Shown piece after piece: positions 5,201-12,136 of a stretch of 17,509 bases of DNA. The notes under the pieces are model-generated. The model ran no database searches. It saw nothing but the letters and a program-made list of their open reading frames with translations, and was not told the origin of the DNA. The stretch is from Candidatus Nomurabacteria bacterium (GTDB lineage: Bacteria; Patescibacteriota; Minisyncoccia; Phycocordibacterales; UBA5272). The position numbers and the translations under genes are program-made. The stretch's first letter is position 1. Every line of letters begins with the position of its first letter. The DNA lies in assembly GCA_003518045.1 (NCBI GenBank), contig DOZK01000005.1:1-17509 (forward strand). The letters are read 5' to 3'.

Positions 5201-5236
5201 TTAGTTATTAGTTAATGCAATTTAACTAATAACTAA
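5201..5236. repeat. 15-bp perfect hairpin between atpE and atpF
   Basis: TTAGTTATTAGTTAA (5201-5215) and TTAACTAATAACTAA (5222-5236) are exact reverse complements with a 6-base loop. The left arm continues a C-free tract that follows the atpE stop, the right arm a G-free tract that runs to the atpF ATG. In mRNA this would be a stable intercistronic stem. It is not followed by a T-run, so it does not look like a terminator. Confidence 0.8.
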
Positions 5237-5267
5237 TAACAAATAACTAATTACTGCATCTTAAATT

Positions 5268-5765
5268 ATGCAAGAAATTCTCAACATTCTCGGTTCCGTA
5301 GGTTTCAATTGGCATGTAGCCATTGCTAACTTTATCAACTTTTTAATTATCTTGTTTCTTTTAAACAAGTTCTTTTTTGGAAAGATTGGGAAAGTTATTC
5401 AAACACGTCACGATGTTATCGAACGTGGTCTTTCTCAGGCCTCTGATGCAGAAAAAGCGTTAGCAAACGCTGAGGATGAAAAGAAAAAAATTGTTAAAGA
5501 GGCGAGAGTTGAAGGTCAATCAATTATGGAAGAGGCAAAATCAAGCGCGACAGCTGTAGCTGAAAGCATTAAAAAAGATGCAGAAAGTGAAGCTCAAATA
5601 AAAATTGCACACCTCGCTGAAAAAGAAGCTAAATTAAAAGAAACTGTTGAAAAAGAGTTTGCACTTCGTGCGCCTGAGGTTGTGGCGAAGCTTTATGCTG
5701 CGACGCTTGCAAAGGAAATGACGGCCTCCGACAACAACGCCCTAATCTCTCGCATGTCCGCATAA
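5268..5765 (+). CDS. atpF: ATP synthase F0 subunit b
   Basis: A 165-residue peripheral stalk protein. One membrane helix (about 17-40, FINFLIILFLLNKFFFG) is followed by a long hydrophilic, Ala/Glu/Lys-rich helix (about 55-145) that forms the dimeric coiled coil linking F0 to F1. The arginine after the helix (QTRHDVIERGL) corresponds to the conserved R-x-x-x-I-x-x-x-L tether region of b subunits. Length is normal (about 156-170). It lies between c and delta in the canonical order. The upstream spacer is the 15-bp hairpin and a G-free tract; no Shine-Dalgarno is evident. The C-terminus (TASDNNALISRMSA) should contact delta. Confidence 0.93.
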   Translation: MQEILNILGSVGFNWHVAIANFINFLIILFLLNKFFFGKIGKVIQTRHDVIERGLSQASDAEKALANAEDEKKKIVKEARVEGQSIMEEAKSSATAVAESIKKDAESEAQIKIAHLAEKEAKLKETVEKEFALRAPEVVAKLYAATLAKEMTASDNNALISRMSA

Positions 5766-5780
5766 GTATGTATGTATTTG

Positions 5781-5823
5781 TATTTACTACCCACTACCTA
5801 CTACTAACTATCAACTATCCCCA
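5781..5823. repeat. G-free CTAC-word tract before atpH
   Basis: The 43 bases before the atpH start contain no G and are built of ACTACCCACTACC and CTACTAACTATC words. The same ACTACCCACTACC occurs before atpB (1778-1791) and atpC (10960-10971), so the three genes share an upstream word. No Shine-Dalgarno is present. Confidence 0.6.
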
Positions 5824-6174
5824 ATGACCTTATCCTACAAAATTGCAAAACTTATAGTAGAAAAAGATGCAAACATTGATGATGTTGTAGTTTTACTTCG
5901 TAAATATAAACTGCTTTCACTTATAACTTCTATAAAAGACCAAGTTAAAAGATTAGGAAAAGATGTAAATCAAAGAGACACATTACAAATAGAATCTCCA
6001 TTTGAAATGTCAAATGAAGCAATAGCAAGCATAAAACGTATAGTTGGAAATGACCTAGCACCGCACACACTTTCAATAAATAAAAATCTTCTCGCAGGAT
6101 TTAAGGCTCGGTTCAAAGAAAAATTATACGACGCAAGTGCCGAGAGAGTCATAAGACAGTTAACTAATAACTAA
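5824..6174 (+). CDS. atpH: ATP synthase F1 subunit delta, short form
   Basis: A 116-residue protein in the place of delta/OSCP, well short of the usual 170-180. The C-terminal part is recognisable: SINKNLLAGFKARFKEKLYD (about 84-103) corresponds to the family signature L-x-G-G-x-x-x-x-x-x-x-x-x-x-D-x-S, followed by AERVIRQL. The N-terminal six-helix domain that binds the top of the alpha subunits is reduced to perhaps three helices, so the stalk-alpha contact must be altered. The final residues LTNN are encoded by the same CTAATAAC repeat tract that continues to the atpA start, suggesting the repeat moved into the end of the gene. Position between b and alpha supports the call despite the length. 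Confidence 0.8.
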   Translation: MTLSYKIAKLIVEKDANIDDVVVLLRKYKLLSLITSIKDQVKRLGKDVNQRDTLQIESPFEMSNEAIASIKRIVGNDLAPHTLSINKNLLAGFKARFKEKLYDASAERVIRQLTNN

Positions 6175-6194
6175 TTACTAATAACTAATAACCA
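6160..6194. repeat. TAACTAATAACTAAT tract spanning the atpH end and atpA leader
   Basis: The tract is built of CTAATAACTAATTACTAATAAC words with no G. It includes the last four codons and stop of atpH and reaches to 8 bases before the atpA ATG. The same words precede atpF (5222-5252) and atpD (9466-9497). Confidence 0.65.
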
Positions 6195-6201
6195 CCAAGC
6201 C

Positions 6202-7698
6202 ATGTCAGTAGAAAAAATAATCAAAGATTTAGAAAACAAGATTGCAAACATTTCAACAGAAATAGAAGTAAATGAAGTTGGAAATGTTATCTCTGTAAGT
6301 GATGGTATCGCGCGTGTATCAGGACTTACTTCTGTTGCTTCAATGGAAGAAGTTACTTTTGCTTCTGGTGCGAAGGGTCTTGCACTTAACTTGGAATCTG
6401 ACATGGTTGGAGTGGTTATTGTTTCTGGGGCTGATGGAGTATCCGAAGGAGAGGAAGTAACGCGCACTGGTCGTGTGCTTGCTATTCCAGTTGGAGAAGC
6501 GTTACTTGGACGTGTTGTTGACCCACTAATGAATCCAGTTGACGGTGCAAAAATAACAGGACTAACACACACAGAACTTGTAGAAAAAATTGCACCTGGC
6601 GTTATGGAACGTGAGCCAGTTAATGTGCCAATGCAAACTGGTATCAAAGCTATTGACTCAATGATTCCAATTGGACGTGGTCAACGTGAGCTTATTATTG
6701 GTGATCGTCAAACAGGAAAGACAACAATTGCAATTGATACAATTATTAATCAAAGAGACACAGGAGTTATTTGTGTTTATGTTGCCATTGGTCAAAAGGA
6801 ATCAAAAATTGCACAGATTGTTGAAAAATTACGTGCAGCAGGAGCAATGGATTATACAGTTGTAGTGTTGGCCGGTGCTTCACACTCCGCAACACTTTCA
6901 TATTTAGCACCGTACTCAGGAACAGCTATTGCAGAATATTTTATGGGACAGAAAAAAGATGTCTTGGTTGTTTATGATGATCTTTCAAAGCATGCTGTTG
7001 CATATCGCGAAATGTCATTACTTCTAAAGCGTCCACCAGGACGTGAAGCTTATCCAGGAGATGTTTTCTATTTGCACTCACGTTTACTTGAGCGTTCTTG
7101 CCGAAGAAATGAAAAGGCTGGAAGTGGTTCAATTACAGCTCTTCCAATTATTGAAACACAAGCTGGAGATGTGTCAGCTTATATTCCTACAAACGTTATT
7201 TCTATTACTGATGGACAGATTTTCCTTGACGCAAACCTTTTCTATAAAGGTATGCGACCAGCTATTGATGTTGGACTTTCAGTATCACGCGTGGGATCAT
7301 CTGCTCAGACAAAAGCAATGAAGAAAAATGCTGGAAAGATGAAACTCGCTATGGCACAATATCGTGAACTAGAAAGTTTCTCACAATTTGACTCAGACCT
7401 AGATGCTGATACAAAGAGAACAATTGAAAGAGGAAAGAGAACAGCAGAAATGTTGAAGCAGGGAAATGGTGATCCGCTTCGCACAGGACTTCAAGTTTCT
7501 ACTGTTTATGCAGTGAACAATGGCTTCGTTGATGAGGTTGCTGTGGCTGACATTGTTTCTTATGAAAAAGCTATGCATGAATATATGAAGACTACAGGAA
7601 AAGGTGTACTAGAAGCAGTTGAAAAAGGCTGGGATGAGGAGATAGAAGCATCACTTAAGAAAGCGCTTGAGAATTTTGCACATATGCATTCAAAATAA
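6202..7698 (+). CDS. atpA: ATP synthase F1 subunit alpha
   Basis: A 498-residue non-catalytic nucleotide-binding subunit of the F1 hexamer, of normal length (about 500-510). The N-terminal barrel has VGNVISVSDGIARVSGL. The Walker A loop is GDRQTGKTT at 167-175, and the arginine finger that reaches into the beta catalytic site is Arg363 in SVSRVGSSAQ. DVLVVYDDLSKHA is the Walker B region and PGREAYPGDVFYLHSRLLER is the conserved alpha-family stretch. The start ATG lies 8 bases after the CTAATAAC tract with no Shine-Dalgarno. Its stop (7696-7698) is only 3 bases before the next small gene, so the two are probably translated together. Confidence 0.97.
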   Translation: MSVEKIIKDLENKIANISTEIEVNEVGNVISVSDGIARVSGLTSVASMEEVTFASGAKGLALNLESDMVGVVIVSGADGVSEGEEVTRTGRVLAIPVGEALLGRVVDPLMNPVDGAKITGLTHTELVEKIAPGVMEREPVNVPMQTGIKAIDSMIPIGRGQRELIIGDRQTGKTTIAIDTIINQRDTGVICVYVAIGQKESKIAQIVEKLRAAGAMDYTVVVLAGASHSATLSYLAPYSGTAIAEYFMGQKKDVLVVYDDLSKHAVAYREMSLLLKRPPGREAYPGDVFYLHSRLLERSCRRNEKAGSGSITALPIIETQAGDVSAYIPTNVISITDGQIFLDANLFYKGMRPAIDVGLSVSRVGSSAQTKAMKKNAGKMKLAMAQYRELESFSQFDSDLDADTKRTIERGKRTAEMLKQGNGDPLRTGLQVSTVYAVNNGFVDEVAVADIVSYEKAMHEYMKTTGKGVLEAVEKGWDEEIEASLKKALENFAHMHSK

Positions 7699-7701
7699 AT
7701 T

Positions 7702-7878
7702 ATGAATCAAGAAATTATTAGAGTAATAATATTTGTTCTTCTATCAGCTGCTGCGTACGGTGTATTTAATAAGAAAATAAATACACTAAAAAATTCAAGT
7801 TACTGGATTATACAAATAATTTCTCTAGTTATTTTAAGTGAGATTGCTAGATTAATTACGGAAAAGTTTTTCTTATAA
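7702..7878 (+). CDS. Small two-helix membrane protein in the atp operon (58 aa, unknown)
   Basis: An uninterrupted ATG-to-TAA frame of 58 codons packed between atpA (3 bases away) and atpG (5 bases away), which argues for a real, translationally coupled gene. The product starts MNQEIIRVIIFVLLSAAAYG, giving a first membrane helix at about 5-22, a short basic loop (NKKINTLKNSS, 24-34), a second helix at about 35-48 (YWIIQIISLVILSEI) and a tail ending TEKFFL. The predicted topology is both ends on the same side. I do not recognise a family. Being inside the operon next to alpha and gamma, it may be an accessory F0/assembly factor, comparable in position only to AtpI/AtpZ-type helpers, but this is a guess from context. 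Confidence 0.75.
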   Translation: MNQEIIRVIIFVLLSAAAYGVFNKKINTLKNSSYWIIQIISLVILSEIARLITEKFFL

Positions 7879-7883
7879 GAACC

Positions 7884-8732
7884 ATGCAAACAAAAGTAAT
7901 TAGACAAAAAATAAAAAGTGTCGGAAACATCAAGAAAATAACCAAAACAATGGAGATGGTTTCTGCTGCGAAGATGAAGAAGGCAATTGATAATGCACTT
8001 ATTATTCGTCCATTCCATACTGAAGCACAGGATGTTCTTAAAGATATTTCTCTTGACCCATTAACTCGGCATGAATTACTTGCACATAATGGTGTACCAG
8101 GTGAGGTTTTAATTATTGTTGCTTCAAATAAAGGACTTTGTGGAAGTTATAATGTAAATATTTATCGTAAATTATTGAGCGCTTATAATGAAGAAGAAAG
8201 GAAAAATTTAAAAGTGATTGCTTTTGGAAAATATTCTGAAAAAGTTGCAAAGAAATTACATTTGGAAACTTTGGCCTCATTTAATCATCCAGTTTTAACA
8301 TCAGATGACGCTCACGCAACAACAACTATGATTGTTGACTGGTATAAAGAAAAAACTATTGGTACTGTGCGTGTTTTATATACACATTTTACTTCAGCCT
8401 CTACTTTTACTCCGACATTACTTCAACTACTTCCATTTTCATCCGATGGACAGCCAGATACTCGTGGAGAGCCAAGATATGCTTATGAGCCAGATCAAGA
8501 AATTGTACTTTCAAGTATTATTCCGATGATGCTACATAATATTATTTATGGTGCTATTTTGGAAAGTTATGCATCAGAACATTCTGCTCGTATGTTTGCA
8601 ATGAAGTCAGCAACAGATAATGCGAGTGAACTTCAAGATGAGCTCAAACTTTATTATAACCGCGCAAGACAGGAAAGAGTTACTCAAGAGATTGCCGAGA
8701 TCACATCTGGCGCTATGGCTATGTCCACTTAA
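7884..8732 (+). CDS. atpG: ATP synthase F1 subunit gamma
   Basis: A 282-residue central rotor shaft. The N-terminal helix has the conserved RQKIKSVGNIKKITKTMEMVSAAKMKKA (residues about 7-34) and the C-terminal helix has AMKSATDNASELQDEL and YNRARQERVTQEIAEITSGA, the two segments that form the coiled coil inside the alpha/beta hexamer. SNKGLCGSYN (about 81-90) is the typical gamma G-L-C-G stretch of the globular domain. Length is normal (about 285). It follows the 58-residue gene by 5 bases. The stop codon lies within the left arm of the large inverted repeat at 8728-8856. Confidence 0.95.
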   Translation: MQTKVIRQKIKSVGNIKKITKTMEMVSAAKMKKAIDNALIIRPFHTEAQDVLKDISLDPLTRHELLAHNGVPGEVLIIVASNKGLCGSYNVNIYRKLLSAYNEEERKNLKVIAFGKYSEKVAKKLHLETLASFNHPVLTSDDAHATTTMIVDWYKEKTIGTVRVLYTHFTSASTFTPTLLQLLPFSSDGQPDTRGEPRYAYEPDQEIVLSSIIPMMLHNIIYGAILESYASEHSARMFAMKSATDNASELQDELKLYYNRARQERVTQEIAEITSGAMAMST

Positions 8733-8856
8733 AAGCAAAATAATGTCCTATCTGCTTTGTTGGGACACATTTTTACTCCACGCAACGTACTATTCGTACG
8801 TCTTGGTCGCAAAAATGTCTCCCGCCTCTCATCTAGAATATTATTTTGCTTTTAAG
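8728..8856. repeat. 129-nt nested imperfect hairpin between atpG and the Nudix gene
   Basis: The ends are a 17-bp perfect inverted repeat (8728-8744 with 8840-8856, containing AAAAGCAAAATAAT). Inside, GGGACACATTTTT (8762-8774) pairs with AAAAATGTCTCCC (8811-8823) with one mismatch, and at the centre ACGTAC (8785-8790) pairs with GTACGT (8796-8801) over loop TATTC. The segments between also align imperfectly, so the whole unit is one long hairpin. It overlaps the last codons of atpG and ends 26 bases before the Nudix start. It could be a miniature inverted-repeat element or a structured RNA; no T-run typical of a terminator follows. Confidence 0.8.
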
Positions 8857-8882
8857 CAAAGAGAAAAAGCTATTAAAAAAAT

Positions 8883-9449
8883 ATGAAAAAAATTCCAGAC
8901 AACGCAAAAAAAGTTTTTGAAGGGATTATTTTCGACGTGTATCATTGGGAACAAGAAATGTTTGATGGGACAACTTCAACTTTTGAAGCAATAAAACGTT
9001 TGGATAGTGTAACAATTATTGCAGTCGTTGAAGATAAAATTTTAATAAATACAGAAGAACAACCAGGGAAAGATTCTTTTATAGCTCTACCTGGAGGTAG
9101 GTGTGATACAGGAAGTCTTCCTTTAGAAGATGCAAAACGAGAATTATTAGAGGAGACCGGATATGTTTCAGATAATTGGCAAGAATGGTTCGTGTCTGAC
9201 CCACTTCAAACTGCAAAAATAGATTGGAATAATTATTTTTTTATTGCAAAAGATTGCAAAAAAGTCGCTGAACAAAAATTAGATTCAGGAGAAAAAATAG
9301 AAACTAAATTATTATCCCTTGATGAATTTATAGATTTTAGACATAATCCAAAATCAAGAAACAAAGACATATTTCAAATTTTAGAAAAAGCCAGTGAAAG
9401 CGAAGAAGAAAAACAAAAATTAAAAGAATTACTCGGAATAACCACATAA
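8883..9449 (+). CDS. Nudix hydrolase, ADP-ribose pyrophosphatase-like
   Basis: A 188-residue protein with a Nudix box at about 72-94: Gly72, then Arg86-Glu87, Glu90-Glu91 and Gly93 in AKRELLEETGY, supplying the metal-binding glutamates. The first Glu of the consensus (8 before the Arg) is Ser79 here, a non-catalytic deviation. The strand before it, FIALPGGR, and the N-terminal region with a strand TIIAVVEDKILI resemble ADP-ribose/sugar-nucleotide pyrophosphatases, which hydrolyse X-P-P-sugar compounds. The C-terminal 40 residues are charged and helical. It is inserted between gamma and beta, in the same direction; function in ATP synthesis is not expected. The family is firm, the substrate is tentative. 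Confidence 0.85.
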   Translation: MKKIPDNAKKVFEGIIFDVYHWEQEMFDGTTSTFEAIKRLDSVTIIAVVEDKILINTEEQPGKDSFIALPGGRCDTGSLPLEDAKRELLEETGYVSDNWQEWFVSDPLQTAKIDWNNYFFIAKDCKKVAEQKLDSGEKIETKLLSLDEFIDFRHNPKSRNKDIFQILEKASESEEEKQKLKELLGITT

Positions 9450-9461
9450 CACGAGTATGAA

Positions 9462-9502
9462 TCCAACTAATAACCAATTACTAATAACTAATAACTAAAG
9501 AT
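9462..9502. repeat. CTAATAAC-word tract before atpD
   Basis: The bases before the beta start consist of CCAACTAATAACC and CTAATAACTAATAACTAA words with G absent until AAAGAT next to the ATG. Words are shared with the tracts before atpF and atpA. A Shine-Dalgarno is not evident. Confidence 0.6.
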
Positions 9503-10900
9503 ATGACCACAAAAAATATAGGAACAATCACACAAATCGTAGGGCCCGTTGTAGACATCACTTTCACAGGTGGAGTACCTGCACTTAAAAACGCGCTCCA
9601 CATCACAAGAAAAGAAGGCGGACTTCTTACTCTTGAAGTTGCGCAACATCTTGGTTTCAATGACGTGCGCGCAGTTGCCATGTCTTCAACAGACGGCTTA
9701 ACTCGCGGAATGGATGTGATAGACACAGGAGCTGCAATTCAAGTTCCAGTTGGACCAGAAATTCTTGGTCGTATGTTTGATGTGGTTGGTATGCCAATTG
9801 ATCAAAAGCCAGCGCCGAAGACTACAAAGACTTATCCAATTCACCGAGCTGCTCCAACATTTGATGAACAATCAACACATGCTGAAGTTCTAGAAACTGG
9901 TATTAAAGTGGTTGACTTGATTTGTCCATTCCTAAAAGGTGGAAAGGTTGGACTTTTCGGTGGAGCTGGTGTGGGAAAAACTGTGGTTATTCAGGAACTC
10001 ATTCGTAACATTGCATCTGAACACGGTGGATATTCTATTTTCGCTGGTGTTGGAGAGCGTTCTCGTGAAGGAAATGACTTGTATCGCGAAATGGAAGAGT
10101 CAGGTGTGCTTGAAAAAACTGTGCTTGTGTTCGGTCAAATGAATGAACCGCCAGGAGCGCGCGCTCGTGTGGCCTTGTCTGCTCTTTCAATGGCAGAATA
10201 TTTCCGTGATGAAGAAAAGAAAGACCTTCTACTTTTCGTTGATAACATTTTCCGATTTACACAAGCCGGTTCTGAGCTTTCAGCTTTGCTTGGTCGTATG
10301 CCGTCTGCCGTGGGATATCAGCCAACACTTGCATCTGAAATGGGACAACTTCAAGAGCGTGTTACTTCTACAAAAAATGGTTCTATTACTTCTGTACAAG
10401 CGGTGTATGTACCGGCGGACGACCTTACTGACCCAGCGCCTGCAACAACTTTTTCTCACTTGGACTCAACTGTTGTGCTATCACGTCCACTTTCTGAGCT
10501 TGGTATTTATCCAGCTGTAGACCCACTTGATTCATCATCTACAATTCTTCAACCAGATATTGTTGGACAAGAACATTATGATGTAGCTCGTGGTGTACAA
10601 AAAGTTTTGCAACGTTACAAGGATTTGCAAGATATTATTGCTATTCTAGGAATGGATGAATTATCTGATGAAGATAAAAAAACAGTTGGACGCGCTCGTC
10701 GTATACAAAAGTTTTTGTCTCAACCATTCTTCGTAGCAGAACAATTCACCGGGGCGAAAGGTGTTTATGTAAAGCGTGAAGATACAGTGAGAAGTTTCAA
10801 AGAAATTCTTGAAGGAAAGCATGATCATGTACCAGAATCAGCTTTCTATATGAATGGATCAATCGACGACGTAATTGCAAAACACAATTCGGCCCAGTAA
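9503..10900 (+). CDS. atpD: ATP synthase F1 subunit beta
   Basis: A 465-residue catalytic subunit of normal length. Walker A is GGAGVGKT at 153-160, the catalytic glutamate is Glu185 in GVGERSREGNDLY, Walker B is LLLFVDNIFRF, and the C-terminal DELSDEDK is the DELSEED motif that contacts gamma and epsilon. The N-terminal barrel has TITQIVGPVVDITFTGG. ALLGRMPSAVGYQPTLA and the S-x-x-V-Y-V-P-A-D-D-L-T-D-P-A-P stretch are also intact, so a functional ATPase site is expected. It is separated from gamma by a hairpin element and the Nudix gene, but keeps the standard order relative to epsilon. Confidence 0.98.
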   Translation: MTTKNIGTITQIVGPVVDITFTGGVPALKNALHITRKEGGLLTLEVAQHLGFNDVRAVAMSSTDGLTRGMDVIDTGAAIQVPVGPEILGRMFDVVGMPIDQKPAPKTTKTYPIHRAAPTFDEQSTHAEVLETGIKVVDLICPFLKGGKVGLFGGAGVGKTVVIQELIRNIASEHGGYSIFAGVGERSREGNDLYREMEESGVLEKTVLVFGQMNEPPGARARVALSALSMAEYFRDEEKKDLLLFVDNIFRFTQAGSELSALLGRMPSAVGYQPTLASEMGQLQERVTSTKNGSITSVQAVYVPADDLTDPAPATTFSHLDSTVVLSRPLSELGIYPAVDPLDSSSTILQPDIVGQEHYDVARGVQKVLQRYKDLQDIIAILGMDELSDEDKKTVGRARRIQKFLSQPFFVAEQFTGAKGVYVKREDTVRSFKEILEGKHDHVPESAFYMNGSIDDVIAKHNSAQ

Positions 10901-10902
10901 CC

Positions 10903-10971
10903 AGTAATTAGTAAGTAGTGAGTAGTAAATACGAATTCGAATTTACTACATACTACATACTACCCACTACC
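10903..10971. repeat. Inverted-repeat spacer between atpD and atpC
   Basis: After the atpD stop a G-bearing tract (AGTAATTAGTAAGTAGTGAG, 10903-10922) leads into GTAGTAAAT (10922-10930), which pairs exactly with ATTTACTAC (10941-10949); the loop holds the palindrome CGAATTCG. The following ACTACATACTACCCACTACC is G-free and partly complementary to the left tract, so the whole spacer can fold. Confidence 0.7.
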
Positions 10972-10988
10972 AACTAATCTTTCCAATT

Positions 10989-11411
10989 ATGCTAAAATTG
11001 CGCGTCGTAACTCCCGATAAAGTAGCTGTTGATGAAATAATCGACAGTGTCAGCATACCAACGACAAGTGGTGTGATTACTGTGCTTAGTAAACATATTC
11101 CACTTGTTTCAACAATAAAATCTGGCGAAATGGTCGTCCATAAAGGTGGAACTGGTGTTAGTTATGCAGTTTTTAAAGGATTGGTAAATGTTAGACCACA
11201 CAGAAAAGGATTAACAGAAGTTGTGGTATTGCTCGAACAAACAGAATCAGTTGAAGAGCTTGACCACACACGTGCAGTAGAAGCGCTTGCTCGTGCGAAA
11301 GCTATGAAAGATGAAAAAGATGATGACGTTGATTTTGGAATATTTGAAGGAATGATAGAAAGAGAGTTAAATCGTGTGAAGGTGGCAGTGAAGCATAGGA
11401 AACATTTGTAA
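10989..11411 (+). CDS. atpC: ATP synthase F1 subunit epsilon
   Basis: A 140-residue protein of normal length. The N-terminal beta-sandwich starts KLRVVTPDKVAVDEIIDSVS and has the typical TTSGVITVLSKHIPLVSTIK, matching the G-x-x-x-x-L-x-x-H-x-P-L motif of epsilon. The C-terminal two-helix domain (about 85-138; EELDHTRAVEALARAKAMKD and IERELNRVKVAVKHRK) that can inhibit rotation is present, with an acidic DEKDDDVDF turn between helices. It closes the atp cluster. The ATG follows a G-free leader; no Shine-Dalgarno is seen. No strong terminator follows; the next feature downstream is a REP-like pair. Confidence 0.93.
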   Translation: MLKLRVVTPDKVAVDEIIDSVSIPTTSGVITVLSKHIPLVSTIKSGEMVVHKGGTGVSYAVFKGLVNVRPHRKGLTEVVVLLEQTESVEELDHTRAVEALARAKAMKDEKDDDVDFGIFEGMIERELNRVKVAVKHRKHL

Positions 11412-11535
11412 AGAGAATTTTCAATTATCAATTTTCAAAAATACAAACACTGAAAGTAAAAATCAGCCACTTTATGGTAACTCAATATCTTATAACCTTT
11501 TTATACTATCTCCAGTTAACTGCTTCCCACGTATT

Positions 11536-11598
11536 GTCACCCTCGCGAAGGCGGGGGTCCAGTGTCTAGGCCTGGATTCCCGTCTTCACGGGAATGAC
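11536..11598. repeat. REP-like palindrome pair, inverted (copies 2 and 3)
   Basis: Two palindromic units lie tail to tail: GTCACCCTCGCGAAGGCGGGGGTCCAG (in sequence order, starting 11536) and the inverted GGATTCCCGTCTTCACGGGAATGAC ending at 11598, meeting at a palindromic AGGCCT junction near 11570. The second unit is the same kind as the one at 1686. The pair may also act as a transcription barrier between the atp operon and the convergent gene on the - strand. Confidence 0.7.
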
Positions 11599-11646
11599 AC
11601 AAATACGGTTTCATAACTTAAAGTAAACTATTTAAAATTTGGAATT

Positions 11647-11673
11647 AAAAAATGGCAATCACATGGATTGCCA
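11647..11673 (-). terminator. Rho-independent terminator of the 109-residue gene
   Basis: Read on the - strand, TGGCAATC (11673-11666), a 5-base loop and GATTGCCA (11660-11653) form a perfect 8-bp stem followed by six T (11652-11647). It lies about 30 bases past the stop codon at 11704. Confidence 0.85.
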
Positions 11674-11703
11674 CTTTCATCGTAATGCACATCGCCAGGC
11701 AGG

Positions 11704-12033
11704 TCAGCCCTGGGAGAGCATAAATTTTTGCATCGGAGTTAGTCCCTCAAGGACTCTCTTTTTAAAAGCCGCAATCTGTTCTTCGCCGGGTGGTATGCTT
11801 ATACGGAACTCACTGACTATCCCATAGGTATCGTCAGAAAATTTTAAAGCACGGACAGGTATTGGGGTATGATTACATCCGTCAATAGCACTTGCCAACA
11901 GTGCATCTTGATTGCTGAGGAAATATTCATTTCGCACGGAGTTTCCTCCGCGGCCTTCGATTTCAACGCTGTAAAGGGTAACTTCCTCAACAACAGACGT
12001 TCCTGGTTTCATGGTTTTGCTCAGAATGCCCAA
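11704..12033 (-). CDS. Hypothetical protein, higher-GC gene
   Basis: A product of up to 109 residues with no family I recognise. It begins GILSKTMKPGTSVVEEV and has a polar, globular-looking sequence with a central EYFLSNQDALLASAIDG and an acidic/charged tail ending LTPMQKFMLSQG. No signal peptide or membrane helix is seen. The start is uncertain: TTG at 12033 or ATG at 12012; neither has a well-spaced Shine-Dalgarno. It is transcribed opposite to the atp operon, ends in a clear terminator and has a noticeably higher GC content than its neighbours, like pyrE at the right end. The leader contains a hairpin ACGGG...CCCGT (12064-12080). It may be recently acquired. Confidence 0.65.
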   Translation of the reverse strand: MGILSKTMKPGTSVVEEVTLYSVEIEGRGGNSVRNEYFLSNQDALLASAIDGCNHTPIPVRALKFSDDTYGIVSEFRISIPPGEEQIAAFKKRVLEGLTPMQKFMLSQG

Positions 12034-12097
12034 CTTCCCTTGGACATAAATTAATGATTGAAAACGGGGAGAAAGCCCGTATGAACTACTTCAATCA

Positions 12098-12128
12098 ATA
12101 TCCTGTCATAAAGAAATTGCTATGTCAA
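12098..12128 (-). promoter_or_regulatory. Candidate promoter for the 109-residue gene
   Basis: On the - strand TTGACA (12128-12123) is followed 17 bp later by CAGGAT (12105-12100), a weak -10 match. The TTGACA is back to back with the TTGACT of the next gene's promoter, the two -35 boxes being about 9 bp apart in an inverted GTCAA/TTGAC arrangement. The leader would be about 60 nt. Confidence 0.4.
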
Positions 12129-12136
12129 TTTTTACT

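Noticed and set aside
6171..6647. 158-residue antisense frame opposite atpA
   Set aside because: It is Ser/Thr/Pro-rich, lies wholly opposite the conserved N-terminus of alpha, and has no own signals; a shadow.
8620..8886. 88-residue + frame across the end of atpG and the hairpin
   Set aside because: It overlaps gamma in another frame and crosses the long inverted repeat; better explained by the structured element.
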